From contig NZ_BPQJ01000033.1 of NCBI RefSeq assembly GCF_022179185.1, forward strand, positions 1 to 64,000: a stretch of 64,000 nucleotides of DNA, given 5' to 3'. Below the pieces are notes generated by a model. That model ran no database searches, was not told the origin of the DNA, and was given only the letters and a program-made list of their open reading frames with translations. The stretch is from Methylobacterium frigidaeris (GTDB taxonomy: Bacteria > Pseudomonadota > Alphaproteobacteria > Rhizobiales > Beijerinckiaceae). How positions within the stretch are numbered: the first letter of the stretch is position 1; every line of letters starts with the position of its first letter. Below are positions 18,306 through 26,813 of this stretch, in pieces. The translations under genes and the position numbers were made by a program.

Positions 18306-19067
18306 TTGCTCCGCGTCCTCACCTACAATGTGCGCCGCTGCCTCGGCGCCGATGGCCGGCTCGCCCCGGAGCGCATCGCCGCGGTGATTGCCGCGTGTCG
18401 GGCGGACGTGGTGGCGTTGCAGGAGCTCGATGTCGGTCGCGCCCGCAGCGGCGGGATCGACCAGGCGGAGGCGATCGCCGCCCATCTCGGCATGCGCTCC
18501 CACTTCCATCCGGCGATGCGGGTGATGGAGGAACTCTACGGCGACGCGATCCTGACCGCCCTTCCCTCCCGGCTGGTGCGCGCCGGGGCGCTGCCGGGCC
18601 GGGCCGGGTGCGAGCCCCGCGGCGCGCTCTGGGCGGCCATCACCGCCGGCGACACCGAGGTGCAGGTCGTCACGACCCATCTCGGCCTCGACCGGCGCGA
18701 GCGGCGGGCGCAGGCCGAAGCGCTGCTCGGGCCCGCCTTCCTCGCCGATCCGGCCTGCCGCGACCCGGTGGTGCTGCTCGGCGACTTCAACACCCTGCCG
18801 GGATCGAGCGTCCATCGCCGCCTCGCCGCCCGGCTGCCGGACGCACAAGGGAAGGGGGCCTGGCTGCGGCCGACCTTCCCGGCCCGCCTGCCGCTCCTGC
18901 GCATCGACCACGTCTTCGTCAGCCGCGGCATCGCGGTGCGGGAGGTGCGCACCCTTGGCGGCAGGCTCGCACGGGTCGCCTCCGACCACTTGGCCCTCGT
19001 CGCCGACCTCGACCTCGCGCCGGTCTTCGCCCCCCACATCCCCGTGCCCCGAGAGGAACCCGCGTGA
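18306..19067 (+). CDS. endonuclease/exonuclease/phosphatase family protein (YbhP-like)
   Basis: A 253-residue EEP-superfamily protein. The metal and catalytic residues are visible: Asn8 in LTYNVR, Glu40 in LQELD, His125 in TTHLG, GDFN at 159-162 and SDH at 226-228. Such enzymes cleave phosphodiesters in DNA or lipids. The start is TTG 18306 with GGAAGG upstream; no ATG fits. Its stop overlaps the GTG of the YbhN-like gene. In E. coli ybhP lies in an operon with clsB and ybhN, and relatives of all three are here. A role in envelope lipid metabolism is therefore more likely than DNA repair, but that is inference. Confidence 0.88.
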   Translation: MLRVLTYNVRRCLGADGRLAPERIAAVIAACRADVVALQELDVGRARSGGIDQAEAIAAHLGMRSHFHPAMRVMEELYGDAILTALPSRLVRAGALPGRAGCEPRGALWAAITAGDTEVQVVTTHLGLDRRERRAQAEALLGPAFLADPACRDPVVLLGDFNTLPGSSVHRRLAARLPDAQGKGAWLRPTFPARLPLLRIDHVFVSRGIAVREVRTLGGRLARVASDHLALVADLDLAPVFAPHIPVPREEPA

Positions 19068-20089
19068 CGCAGGCCCAAGAACAGGCCCAAGAACAAGCCA
19101 AAGCCAGGGAGGAGACCTCCGCGCGCCGCCGGTTCTGGACCATCCTCCTCACCGTTCTCAGCGTCGCGCTCGGCGGCTACCTGCTCTACCGGACGCTCGC
19201 CGGCTACAGCCTGAACCAGCTGATCGAGTCGGTGCGGACGCTCCCCGCCGGCCGGCTCGCCGCCGCCGGGGGGTTCGCCGCCGCGAGCTATCTCTGCCTC
19301 ACCGGGATCGACTGGCTGGCCCTGCGCGCCGCCGGAAAGCCCCTGCCATACCCGAGGGTGGCGCTCGCGGCCTTCATCAGCCTGTCGCTCGGCCACAGCA
19401 TCGGGTTCGCGGGCTTGAGCAGCGGGGCGATCCGCTACCGCTTCTACACCCGCTGGGGTCTCGGCACGGCGGACGTCGCCAAGGCGGTGCTGTTCTGCGG
19501 CGTCACCGTCGCGGTCGGATTGATGGCGCTCGGCGCCGTGGCGGTCCTGGTCCATCCCGATCTCGCCCGGGAGGTGACGGGCTTGGGGACGGGCGCCGTG
19601 CTGGCGGCGGGCCTCGCCTGCGCGGGCGGCGTGGCGGTCTATCTCGGGCTGGCCGCCTGGTGGCGCAAGCCTGTGACCTTCCGGCGCTGGTCGATCGAGA
19701 TGCCGCCGCTGCCGCTCGCGGCGGCGCAGGTGGGTCTGGGCGCGGTCAACTTCGCCCTGGTCTCGGCCTGCCTGCACCAAGTGCTGGCGGCGGTCTCCGA
19801 CGTCGGCTTCCTCGCCGTCGCCTCGGTCTTCGTCATCGCCAACGCGGCGGTGCTCGTCACCCACGTGCCCGGCGGCGTCGGGGTGATCGAGAGCGTGGTC
19901 GTCCACCTCCTGCCGAAGACCGACGTCATCGGCCCGCTCATCGCCTTCCGGTGCCTGTACTTCCTGGGGCCCCTGGCGCTCGGCCTCGTCGCCTTCGCGG
20001 CGACCGAGGCGGTGTTCCGGTGGCGCGATGCGGGTGGGGCGGCTAGGCCGTCCCGAACGGCCGCTCCGGGTCCAGCAGCTCGGAGCTGA
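19064..20089 (+). CDS. lysylphosphatidylglycerol synthase TM-region protein (YbhN-like)
   Basis: A 341-residue polytopic membrane protein of the UPF0104/LPG_synthase_TM family. A charged N-terminal tail with two QAQEQ repeats precedes about eight hydrophobic helices. The family core SLSLGHSIGFAGLSSGAIRYRFY (split at the loop) and THVPGGVGVIESV are clear. The soluble aminoacyl-transferase domain of MprF is absent, so it cannot make lysyl-PG alone. YbhN relatives have recently been linked to phospholipid transport between membranes. The GTG at 19064 overlaps the preceding stop. Its 3' end overlaps the convergent phospholipase-D gene by 47 bases. Confidence 0.9.
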   Translation: MTQAQEQAQEQAKAREETSARRRFWTILLTVLSVALGGYLLYRTLAGYSLNQLIESVRTLPAGRLAAAGGFAAASYLCLTGIDWLALRAAGKPLPYPRVALAAFISLSLGHSIGFAGLSSGAIRYRFYTRWGLGTADVAKAVLFCGVTVAVGLMALGAVAVLVHPDLAREVTGLGTGAVLAAGLACAGGVAVYLGLAAWWRKPVTFRRWSIEMPPLPLAAAQVGLGAVNFALVSACLHQVLAAVSDVGFLAVASVFVIANAAVLVTHVPGGVGVIESVVVHLLPKTDVIGPLIAFRCLYFLGPLALGLVAFAATEAVFRWRDAGGAARPSRTAAPGPAARS

Positions 20090-21464
20090 TGAGCGGATCG
20101 AGCAGGCCTTCCTCCTCCGGCACCTCGCAGACCCGCAAGCTGCGCGGCCCGCCCATGTGGCGCCGGATCGCCGCGATGAGCCCGTCCTGCGCGATCGCCT
20201 CGGCCATCGCGGCCGGGGCAACGCCCAGGTGCTCGGCCACCAGGCGGTCGCGCAGGCCACGGATCGCGGCGCGCTCCTCCGGGGTGCGGGCCTCGACCGC
20301 GAGGTCGCACTCGGTGTCGAGGGCGACCGAGCGGTTGTTGAGGTTCGAGGAGCCGATGCGCAGGAAGGCATCGTCGATGAGGACGAGCTTGGCGTGGACC
20401 TCGATCTCGCAATCGCCCTCCGGCCCGGGCACGACGGGGTAGGCCACGAACAGGCGTCCATGGCGGTCGGCGGCGCGCAACCGGCGCAGGACCCGGTCGC
20501 GCGGCGTGCCCATGGCGACGCGCTCGGTGAAGTTGTGCGAGCGGCGCGTGAGCACCACCACGATCTCCGGCCCCTCCTCCGCCGCGAGATGGGCGGCGAG
20601 GGCGTCGGCGACGAAATTGGCCGTGAGGTACTGCGCCTCGAGGTAGATCGTCTCCTTGGCGGCCGCCAGGGACGCGGCGGTGAGCGCCGCCGCCTCCTCG
20701 ACCGAGGGCTCGCCGCCCTGGAGCGGCATGGTACGGGCGATGGCGACCGGGATGTCGGTGAGGAGCGGGCCCAAATCCTGCGGCCAGATCGGGCGGGTGG
20801 CCGTCGCCGGCGCCAGCGCCTCGCCGGTGGCGGCGCGCCAGCGCTCGCGGGCGAGGTCGCTCAAGCGCGCGGCCGCCTCGCCGTCCACCGCCATCTGCAG
20901 GTCGTGCACCGGCGGGTAGAGCTCGCCGTCGGGGTTGGTGCGCAAGGGGTCGCCGGCCGTATGGGCGGCGGTATCCCAGCGCCCGACCGTGAGGTCGATG
21001 CCGCCGCAGAACGCGATCCGGTCGTCGATGCAGACGAGCTTCTGGTGATGGGCGGCGTAGAGCGGGTGATGGGTGTCGAGGCGCACCTCGACACGCGGAT
21101 GCGCCTCCCACTCGGCCCCGAACAGGAGCGGCAGCGCCGCGCCCGGCCCGTGCAGCGTCGCGACGCTCCAGACCAGCACCCGCACCGTGAGCCCGGGCCG
21201 CCGCGCCGCGAGGTCGCGCAGCAGGGGCCCGAGGGGCGGCGAGTCCTCGGGGCTCGCGTCGTGGCGCAGGCGGATGCGCCCGTCGAAATCCCAGCCGACG
21301 ATCAGGATCGAATCCTGCGCCTGGCGCAGCGCGTCCTCCAGCCGGGCGAAGTACTCGGCGGAATCGATCATCACCGCGACCCGCTCGGCCTGCGCGACGC
21401 ACCAGCAGGTGCGGCCGGGCTGGAACAGGGTCTCGGTCTCGTCGCGCGCGGGATCGATGGTCAT
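20043..21464 (-). CDS. phospholipase D-like protein (cardiolipin synthase B-like)
   Basis: A 473-residue PLD-superfamily enzyme with two HKD motifs: His140-Lys142-Asp147 (HHQKLVCID) and His357-Lys359-Asp364 (HAKLVLID, followed by GSSNLNNRS). Paired HKD motifs without N-terminal membrane helices match ClsB-type cardiolipin synthases and related phosphatidyltransferases. The ATG at 21464 is selected by domain start; the frame stays open to 22565 without homology. It converges on the ybhP/ybhN-like pair with a 47-base tail overlap, so antisense effects between the two are possible. In E. coli clsB is co-transcribed with those two genes, hence the functional link. Confidence 0.9.
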   Translation of the reverse strand: MTIDPARDETETLFQPGRTCWCVAQAERVAVMIDSAEYFARLEDALRQAQDSILIVGWDFDGRIRLRHDASPEDSPPLGPLLRDLAARRPGLTVRVLVWSVATLHGPGAALPLLFGAEWEAHPRVEVRLDTHHPLYAAHHQKLVCIDDRIAFCGGIDLTVGRWDTAAHTAGDPLRTNPDGELYPPVHDLQMAVDGEAAARLSDLARERWRAATGEALAPATATRPIWPQDLGPLLTDIPVAIARTMPLQGGEPSVEEAAALTAASLAAAKETIYLEAQYLTANFVADALAAHLAAEEGPEIVVVLTRRSHNFTERVAMGTPRDRVLRRLRAADRHGRLFVAYPVVPGPEGDCEIEVHAKLVLIDDAFLRIGSSNLNNRSVALDTECDLAVEARTPEERAAIRGLRDRLVAEHLGVAPAAMAEAIAQDGLIAAIRRHMGGPRSLRVCEVPEEEGLLDPLISSELLDPERPFGTA

Positions 21465-21640
21465 GGGGCGCTCGTACACTCCTGTCGTCCTGTCGAGGGC
21501 CGGAACGACAGGCGGGGCCGTCCGTTCCGGGCCGACGGAAAACGCACCAGGCGCTTCGCCCGACCGGCTGCCGTCGCGGTTTCCAACGCCGGGCCGGCCC
21601 CTACCTTGGCCTGGACAGGCCGGAGGTGGATCCCGTTTCG

Positions 21641-22144
21641 ATGCGCAGGACGCACTCATTCGCCGAACGCGACATCCTGCGCAACTGCGGACGCGGCAAC
21701 GCCGATGCCGGGATGAGCGATCTGGCGACGGGCCGGGTGCTCGAGATCGAGGCCGACGGGGATGACACCATCGAGGGGAACGTCGCCGGCCGCAGCGGGC
21801 GGATGGTGTGGGGCGGTGCTTCGAGGCCGGCGAGGCCCAGGTGTTCCTGATCAGCCCGAAGGCCGGCGGCACCGGGCTCGACCTCGTCGCCGCCGACACG
21901 GTGATCCTCGACGACCCGTGGTGGAACCCGGCGGTGAAGGCCCAAGGCCGTCGACTGCGCCCACCGCATCGGCCAGGACAGGCCGGTCTTCGTCCACAAG
22001 CTCGTGGCGGCGCGCAGCATCGAGGAGGAGATGGAGGACCTGAAGGCGCGCAAGAGCGCGCTGGCCGAGTCCCTCTTCGACCACGAGGGCGCGCCGACCG
22101 GCGTGCTGACGCCGGCGGATCTCGACGCGCTGCCGGAGGGGTGA
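21641..22144 (+). pseudogene. decayed SNF2-type (SWIM/helicase) gene remnant
   Basis: Pieces of one SNF2-family helicase. The first part (ATG 21641 to about 21800, including GRVLEIEADGDDTIEGNVAG) resembles the N-terminal SWIM-region lead of these proteins. From about 21815 another frame gives FEAGEAQVFLISPKAGGTGL and DDPWWNPAV, helicase motifs V-VI. A further shift near 21943 (an extra base in CCCAAGGCCGTC) leads to AHRIGQDRPVFVHKL and the normal C-terminus ending at 22144. The whole ATPase core (motifs I-IV) is missing. So there is one large internal deletion plus at least one frameshift. No product is expected. Confidence 0.75.
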
Positions 22145-22320
22145 TGCGCGTCCCCGAGGCCAGCCTGACGCCAGATAGGGCGGCTAGCCTCGGTCCTTGC
22201 CCGCTCTTCACAGGGACCGGCGCGAGTGAACGAATCGGCCTCCGGGACGGTTGCCTCTCGGCCGCCGCAATCGGCACTATGCTCGACACGGTTGAGATGA
22301 CCTCGCGGATGCAGCGCGGA

Positions 22321-23070
22321 ATGACAACGCGAACCGGCGACGTGGTGGGCTGGTCCTGGTCGGGCGGCGGATCCGAGGGACCGCCCCCGTCCCGGTGGAG
22401 CCTGCGCCGCCGCCTCGCCCTCGGCCTTGCCGGCCTCGGCCTCGCCGCCGGGCTCGCCCTCGGCCTCGGCTTCCTCGCCTTCGTGGCCGGCCTCGCCCGC
22501 TCCGAGCGGATGCCGCTCGGCCCCTCCGACGGCATCGTGGCGCTCACCGGCGGCGCCCAGCGCATCGAGGATGCGATGGACTTGCTCGCAGGCGGCTACG
22601 GCCGGCGGTTGCTCATCACCGGGGTCAACGAGCGCACCAGCCGCGACGAGATCGCCCGGCTCAACCCGGGCCAGCAGCACCTGATCGCCTGCTGCGTCGA
22701 TCTCGACTACCGGGCGCGCAACACCATCGGCAACGCGATCGAGATCCGGCGCTGGATGCGCGAGAACGGGTTCCGGAGCGTCGCGGTGGTCACCTCGAAC
22801 TACCACATGCCACGCACGCTGGTGGAGCTCGACCACGCACTCGCGGAGGGCCACCAGGTGGTGCCGCACCCGGTCGTCCCGGAGGGGGTCGACCCCGACC
22901 AGTGGTGGCGCCACCCGGCCTCGGCGCGGCTCCTCGCCTCAGAATACGCGAAGTTCCTGGTCGCCTGGGTTCGCACCCGGTTCGAGAGCGACCCCGAGCA
23001 TTCGAGCGCGGCGGTGCTGGTCAGCCGCGGCCACCCCGTGAAGATGGTGGCCGAGCCGCTGGTGCGGTGA
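22321..23070 (+). CDS. YdcF/SanA-type DUF218 membrane protein
   Basis: A 249-residue protein with one N-terminal hydrophobic helix (residues about 25-50, rich in Gly, Leu and Ala) and a DUF218 domain (about 60-225). Family motifs include DGIVALTGGAQRIEDAM near the start, YRARNTIGNA, and VVTSNYHMPRTL. YdcF/ElyC/SanA proteins act in envelope biogenesis (lipid carrier or peptidoglycan-related) in other bacteria; the exact chemistry is unsettled. Four in-frame ATGs occur at 22279, 22297, 22309 and 22321; the last leaves a short charged N-tail and is chosen with moderate confidence. It follows the helicase remnant. Confidence 0.85.
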   Translation: MTTRTGDVVGWSWSGGGSEGPPPSRWSLRRRLALGLAGLGLAAGLALGLGFLAFVAGLARSERMPLGPSDGIVALTGGAQRIEDAMDLLAGGYGRRLLITGVNERTSRDEIARLNPGQQHLIACCVDLDYRARNTIGNAIEIRRWMRENGFRSVAVVTSNYHMPRTLVELDHALAEGHQVVPHPVVPEGVDPDQWWRHPASARLLASEYAKFLVAWVRTRFESDPEHSSAAVLVSRGHPVKMVAEPLVR

Positions 23071-23201
23071 AAGTCTGGACGATCCTGCGCGCGACGCCTC
23101 GATCGCGAGACGTCGCGTCAGACCGGTTCACGCTCGAGGAGGTGGCCGGCATCCTCGGCGGCGACGACCTCCGGGTTGCCCGGGCGTGCCTGCCGGCGTG
23201 A
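23067..23201 (+). CDS. possible 44-residue coupled small ORF
   Basis: GTG 23067 overlaps the stop of the YdcF-like gene (GTGA) and opens a 44-residue frame ending at 23201. The last part, FTLEEVAGILGGDDLRVARA, has a helix-turn-helix-like amphipathic look but matches no family I know. The only support is the coupled start. Confidence 0.25.
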   Translation: MKVWTILRATPRSRDVASDRFTLEEVAGILGGDDLRVARACLPA

Positions 23202-23210
23202 GGGTCGTCC

Positions 23211-24197
23211 CTACCCGGCCGCGCTCTCGATGCCCGCCATGCCGCCCGGGGCGTAGCGTGCGCCCGCCGCCGTGCCCGGGGCGAACAGTGCGTCGAGGGC
23301 CGCGATGTCGGCGGGGGTGAGGGCGAGGTCGGCGGCGGCTGCGTTCTCCGCCAGGCGTTCGGGCCGGCGGGTGCCCGGGATCGGGATCACGTGCGGGCTG
23401 CGGGCCAGCAGCCAGGCCAGCGCGACCTGGCCGGGCGTGGCGCCGCGCTCGCGCGCGAAGGCGCCCAGGGCCTCCGCGAGCCGGCGGTTCTGCGCCAGCG
23501 CCTCGCCCTGGAAGCGCGGGTTACCGCGGCGAAAGTCGTCCGGCGCGAGGCTGTCGACATCGACCGCCCCGGTCAGGAAGCCGCGGCCGAGCGGCGAGTA
23601 GGCGACGAGGGCGACATCGAGGTCCCGGCAGGCCGCGAGCAGGCCGGCTTCGGGCTCCCGGCTCCACAGGGAATACTCGGTCTGCACCGCGGCGATCGGG
23701 TGGACCGCATGGGCCGCCCGCAGGGTCTCGGGGGAGACCTCCGACAGGCCGAGCGCCCGCACCTTGCCGGCCTCGACGAGGCGCGCCATCGCGCCGACCA
23801 TCTCGGGCACCGGCACCGACGGGTCGCGGCGGTGGCAGTAATAGAGGTCGATGGTCTCGATGCCGAGGCGGCGCAGCGAGGCCTCGCAGGCGGCTTCGAG
23901 GTAGGCCGGGCTGTTGTCGATTCGCCGCGTGCCTCCCTCGCGCACGATGCCGAACTTCGTCGCCACCACGACCCGGTCGCGGCGCCCCTTCAGCACCCGC
24001 CCGATCAGCTCCTCGTTGCGGCCCTGGCCGTACATGTCGGCGGTGTCGAGGAAGTCGTAGCCGAGGACCAGCGCTTCCTCGAGGGCGGTGGGCGCCGTCG
24101 CCTCGTCGGTCGGGCCGTAGAATTCCGAGAAGCCCATGCAGCCGAGGCCGGGGGCGGAGACGGTGAGGCCGGAGCGGCCGAGGGAACGTCGCTGCAT
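23211..24197 (-). CDS. aldo/keto reductase
   Basis: A 328-residue NADPH-dependent aldo/keto reductase of the AKR13/YajO-like branch. The TIM-barrel opening MQRRSLGRSGLTVSAPGLGCMG is split by the first beta strand. The catalytic tetrad is visible as Asp and Tyr in DTADMYG, Lys in ATKFG and His in YYCHRRD. The C-terminal cofactor region IPIPGTRRPERLAENAAAA is intact. The ATG at 24197 has AGGAG eight bases upstream. It is divergent from a LysR gene with 95 bases between starts, a common arrangement in which the LysR protein controls the reductase. The carbonyl substrate is unknown. Confidence 0.93.
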   Translation of the reverse strand: MQRRSLGRSGLTVSAPGLGCMGFSEFYGPTDEATAPTALEEALVLGYDFLDTADMYGQGRNEELIGRVLKGRRDRVVVATKFGIVREGGTRRIDNSPAYLEAACEASLRRLGIETIDLYYCHRRDPSVPVPEMVGAMARLVEAGKVRALGLSEVSPETLRAAHAVHPIAAVQTEYSLWSREPEAGLLAACRDLDVALVAYSPLGRGFLTGAVDVDSLAPDDFRRGNPRFQGEALAQNRRLAEALGAFARERGATPGQVALAWLLARSPHVIPIPGTRRPERLAENAAAADLALTPADIAALDALFAPGTAAGARYAPGGMAGIESAAG

Positions 24198-24292
24198 CGA
24201 AGCACTCCTGAGCGGACGGCCCGGATCTGGCGTTCCGGCGCCCGCCGGATAAGCTGCGCCGTCCCGCATGAACTGATGAACCAAGCTCACCA

Positions 24293-25234
24293 ATGGTCCG
24301 CGACGACCTCCCCGACCTCGCGGCCTTCGCGGCGGTGGCCCGGCACCGCAGCTTCCGGCGCGCCGCGGCCGAGCTCGGCCTGTCGCCCTCGGCGCTGAGC
24401 CACGCCCTGCGCGGGCTGGAGGCGCGCATGGGCGTGCGGCTCCTCAACCGCACCACCCGCAGCGTCGCCCCGACCGAGGCCGGCGCCGCCCTGCTGCTGC
24501 GGCTCAAGCCCGCCCTCGACGACATCGCCGCCGCCATGGCGACGGCCTCAGCCGCCGCCGCGCGGCCCGCCGGGACCTTGCGGCTCAACGCACCGCGCAG
24601 CGCCTGCCGGCTGGTGCTGATGCCGCTCCTCGCCCGCTTCCTCTCCCTGTATCCGGAGATCCGCGTCGAGGTGGCGAGCGACGACGCCCTCACCGACATC
24701 GTCGGCGAGGGCTTCGATGCCGGGGTGCGCTTCGGCGAACGCCTCGCTCTCGACATGGTGGCCGTGCCGTTGAGCGGGCCGCAGCGCTTCGCCGTCGTCG
24801 CCGCGCCCGCCTACCTGGCGCACAGGGGCAGTCCGGACGCGCCGGCAGATCTCGCGGACCATGCCTGCCTGCGCCAGCGCTTTCCCGGCGGGAGCCTTTT
24901 TCCCTGGGAGCTGGAGCGCGACGGGATCCCGGCGCCCATCGCGGTCGACGGCCCGCTGATCCTCGGCGACCAGGACCTGATCCGGCTCGCCGCCCTCGAC
25001 GGGCTCGGGATCGGCCTCGTCTTCGAGGGCTACGTGGCCGACGACATCGCCGCCGGCCGCCTGGTGCGGCTCCTGGCACCGTGGTGCCCGCCCTTCCCGG
25101 GCTTCCACCTCTACTATCCGGGCCGTCGGCAGGTGCCGGCGCCGCTCAGGGCCTTCCTCGAGGTGGTGCGGGAGGCGGGACGGCCCGCGTCGCCCGGACC
25201 CGGTCCGGGGTCACCGCCTCCCGCCCGCCCGTGA
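24293..25234 (+). CDS. LysR family transcriptional regulator
   Basis: A 313-residue LysR regulator. The HTH spans about 7-65 (AAFAAVARHRSFRRAAAELG, then SPSALSHALRGLEARMG) and the effector domain about 92-298. The sequence belongs to the large group next to aldo/keto reductases or SDRs. It is divergent from the aldo/keto reductase. A Pro/Gly-rich C-terminal tail (about 297-313) runs almost into the stop of the convergent NTF2-like gene, with only 20 bases between. Confidence 0.92.
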   Translation: MVRDDLPDLAAFAAVARHRSFRRAAAELGLSPSALSHALRGLEARMGVRLLNRTTRSVAPTEAGAALLLRLKPALDDIAAAMATASAAAARPAGTLRLNAPRSACRLVLMPLLARFLSLYPEIRVEVASDDALTDIVGEGFDAGVRFGERLALDMVAVPLSGPQRFAVVAAPAYLAHRGSPDAPADLADHACLRQRFPGGSLFPWELERDGIPAPIAVDGPLILGDQDLIRLAALDGLGIGLVFEGYVADDIAAGRLVRLLAPWCPPFPGFHLYYPGRRQVPAPLRAFLEVVREAGRPASPGPGPGSPPPARP

Positions 25235-25254
25235 CCGGAAGGCTGCCGGGGCCG

Positions 25255-25653
25255 CTACGGGTGCGGCGGGTCCAGCAGGACCCAGAGCCGCGCGATCCGC
25301 CCGTCGACGATCTCGGCCGCGTCTATCCCGGTCACCGCGACGGGGCCGCCCTCCGGTCCGGCCCTCCAGTGCAAGGTCCCGAGGCCGTGATGGCCGAGAG
25401 CATCGCCCTCCGGGACGAACCGGAAATCCGGCCCGAACTGCTCCAGAAGCCCGCCCGCCACCGCCGAGATGGCCGCCCGGCCCCGGACGATGCCCGTCGG
25501 CTCGAACATCACCGGGTCGTCGACGAAGAGGTCAGCGAGGGCAGCCGCCCGCGTCGCGGCATCACGCTCGTTGAAGACGCGCGCGAGGTTCGATCGCAGC
25601 AGGCAGTCGTAGTCGGGTTCGCCCGCGGCGGAGCCCGTTTCCGTGTCCGGCAT
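25255..25653 (-). CDS. NTF2-like/SnoaL-type small protein
   Basis: A 132-residue protein of the NTF2-like cone fold. The helix ALADLFVDDPVMFEPTGIVRG is followed by strands ending GIDAAEIVDGRIARLWVLLD, the usual polyketide cyclase/ketosteroid isomerase-like pattern. No catalytic assignment can be made. It is 28 bases downstream of the alpha/beta hydrolase on the same strand and likely co-transcribed with it. Proteins of this pair type are often found in stress or xenobiotic-related operons. Confidence 0.75.
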   Translation of the reverse strand: MPDTETGSAAGEPDYDCLLRSNLARVFNERDAATRAAALADLFVDDPVMFEPTGIVRGRAAISAVAGGLLEQFGPDFRFVPEGDALGHHGLGTLHWRAGPEGGPVAVTGIDAAEIVDGRIARLWVLLDPPHP

Positions 25654-25681
25654 GGCTTCGTCGTCTTTCCGCGGGCGGGGT

Positions 25682-26518
25682 TCACGCCTTCACGAAGGCG
25701 AGAAGGTCGGCGTTGAGCGCCTCGGCATTCACCGTCAGCATGCCGTGGCTGTAGCCCGGATAGGTCTTGAGCGTGCCGTTGCGCAGAAGCGTCACCGATT
25801 TGCGGCCGGCGGCCTCGATCGGGACGATCTGGTCGTCCTCGCCGTGCAGCACGAGGGTCGGCACCGAGATCGCCCGCAGGTCCTCGGTCTGGTCGGTCTC
25901 GGAGAAGGCCTTGATGCCGTCGTAATGCGCCTTGGCGCCGCCCATCATCCCCTGGCGCCACCAGTTGCGGATCACGCCCTCCTGGACCTGCGCGCCCGGC
26001 CGGTTGAAGCCGTAGAACGGCCCGGTCGGGACATCGAGGAAGAACTGCGCCCGGTTGGCCGCCAGCGCGGCGCGAAACCCGTCGAAGACCTCGATCGGCA
26101 GGCCGCCCGGATTGGCCTCGGTCTTGAGCATCAGGGGCGGCACGGCGCTGACGAGGATCGCCTTGGCGACCCGCCCCTGCGGCTCGCCGTGGCGCGCGAC
26201 GTAGCGGGCGACCTCGCCGCCGCCGGTCGAATGGCCGATATGGATCGCATTGATGAGGCCGAGTTGGTGCACCACCGCCGCCGCATCCGCCGCGTAATGG
26301 TCCATGTCGTGCCCGTCAGCGACTTGCGACGAGCGGCCGTGGCCGCGCCGGTCATGCGCCACGACCCGGTAGCCGTTCGCTAAGAAGAACAGCATCTGCG
26401 CGTCCCAGTCGTCGGAGGAGAGCGGCCAGCCGTGATGGAACACGATGGCCTGCGCCTCGCGCGGCCCCCAATCCTTGGTGAAGATCTGAACGCCGTCGCC
26501 GGTGGTCACGAAGCTCAT
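25682..26518 (-). CDS. alpha/beta hydrolase, non-haem chloroperoxidase/esterase-like
   Basis: A 278-residue alpha/beta hydrolase. The nucleophile elbow GHSTGGG puts Ser at 97; the acid is in LHGEDDQIVP and the His in GYSHGML. The N-terminal MSFVTTGDGVQIFTKDWG and VVAHDRRGHGRSS match the cofactor-free chloroperoxidase and aryl-esterase group. It probably hydrolyses esters or performs perhydrolysis with organic acids. It is 278 residues, the usual size. It is the first gene of a unit with the NTF2-like gene downstream; a 9-bp hairpin lies just upstream at 26540. Confidence 0.93.
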   Translation of the reverse strand: MSFVTTGDGVQIFTKDWGPREAQAIVFHHGWPLSSDDWDAQMLFFLANGYRVVAHDRRGHGRSSQVADGHDMDHYAADAAAVVHQLGLINAIHIGHSTGGGEVARYVARHGEPQGRVAKAILVSAVPPLMLKTEANPGGLPIEVFDGFRAALAANRAQFFLDVPTGPFYGFNRPGAQVQEGVIRNWWRQGMMGGAKAHYDGIKAFSETDQTEDLRAISVPTLVLHGEDDQIVPIEAAGRKSVTLLRNGTLKTYPGYSHGMLTVNAEALNADLLAFVKA

Positions 26519-26539
26519 CGGGGGCTCTCCTGCCGCGGG

Positions 26540-26560
26540 GCCGGCGCGCGACGCGCCGGC
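26540..26560. terminator. hairpin upstream of the hydrolase gene
   Basis: Perfect 9-bp stem GCCGGCGCG / CGCGCCGGC with a CGA loop. It lies between the stop of a minus-strand small gene (26616) and the hydrolase start (26518), so it may terminate the former. No U-run follows. Confidence 0.45.
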
Positions 26561-26615
26561 GAGCAGGGCCTAACATATCAGCGCTTCGGCACGGGGCGGA
26601 AGCGGACGGACGCGC

Positions 26616-26813
26616 TCAGTCCATCTCCTCCGCAGCCCCGTCCGACGACGGCTTGAGCGGCGGCTGCGTGAACGAGGATTTCGGGGGCTTGTTCCTGCGC
26701 GCCGCCACGGGCGACGCCGTGTGGGCCGGCATCTCCGCCAGACGCGCGACGCGCGCCTTGAACTCCTCGTTCGACGGGCTGCGGGCCGAGCCGGTGATGA
26801 ACATCTTGGCCAT
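26616..26813 (-). CDS. small hypothetical protein, 65 residues
   Basis: Starts MAKMFITGSARSPSNEEFKA and ends in a Lys-, Pro- and Ser-rich tail (residues about 35-65) finishing EEMD. The ATG at 26813 has AGAGGA seven bases upstream, the main support. An ATG 15 bases earlier is less likely. The N-terminal half could form one amphipathic helix (EEFKARVARLAEM). I recognise no family. It is upstream of the hydrolase gene on the same strand. Confidence 0.5.
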   Translation of the reverse strand: MAKMFITGSARSPSNEEFKARVARLAEMPAHTASPVAARRNKPPKSSFTQPPLKPSSDGAAEEMD

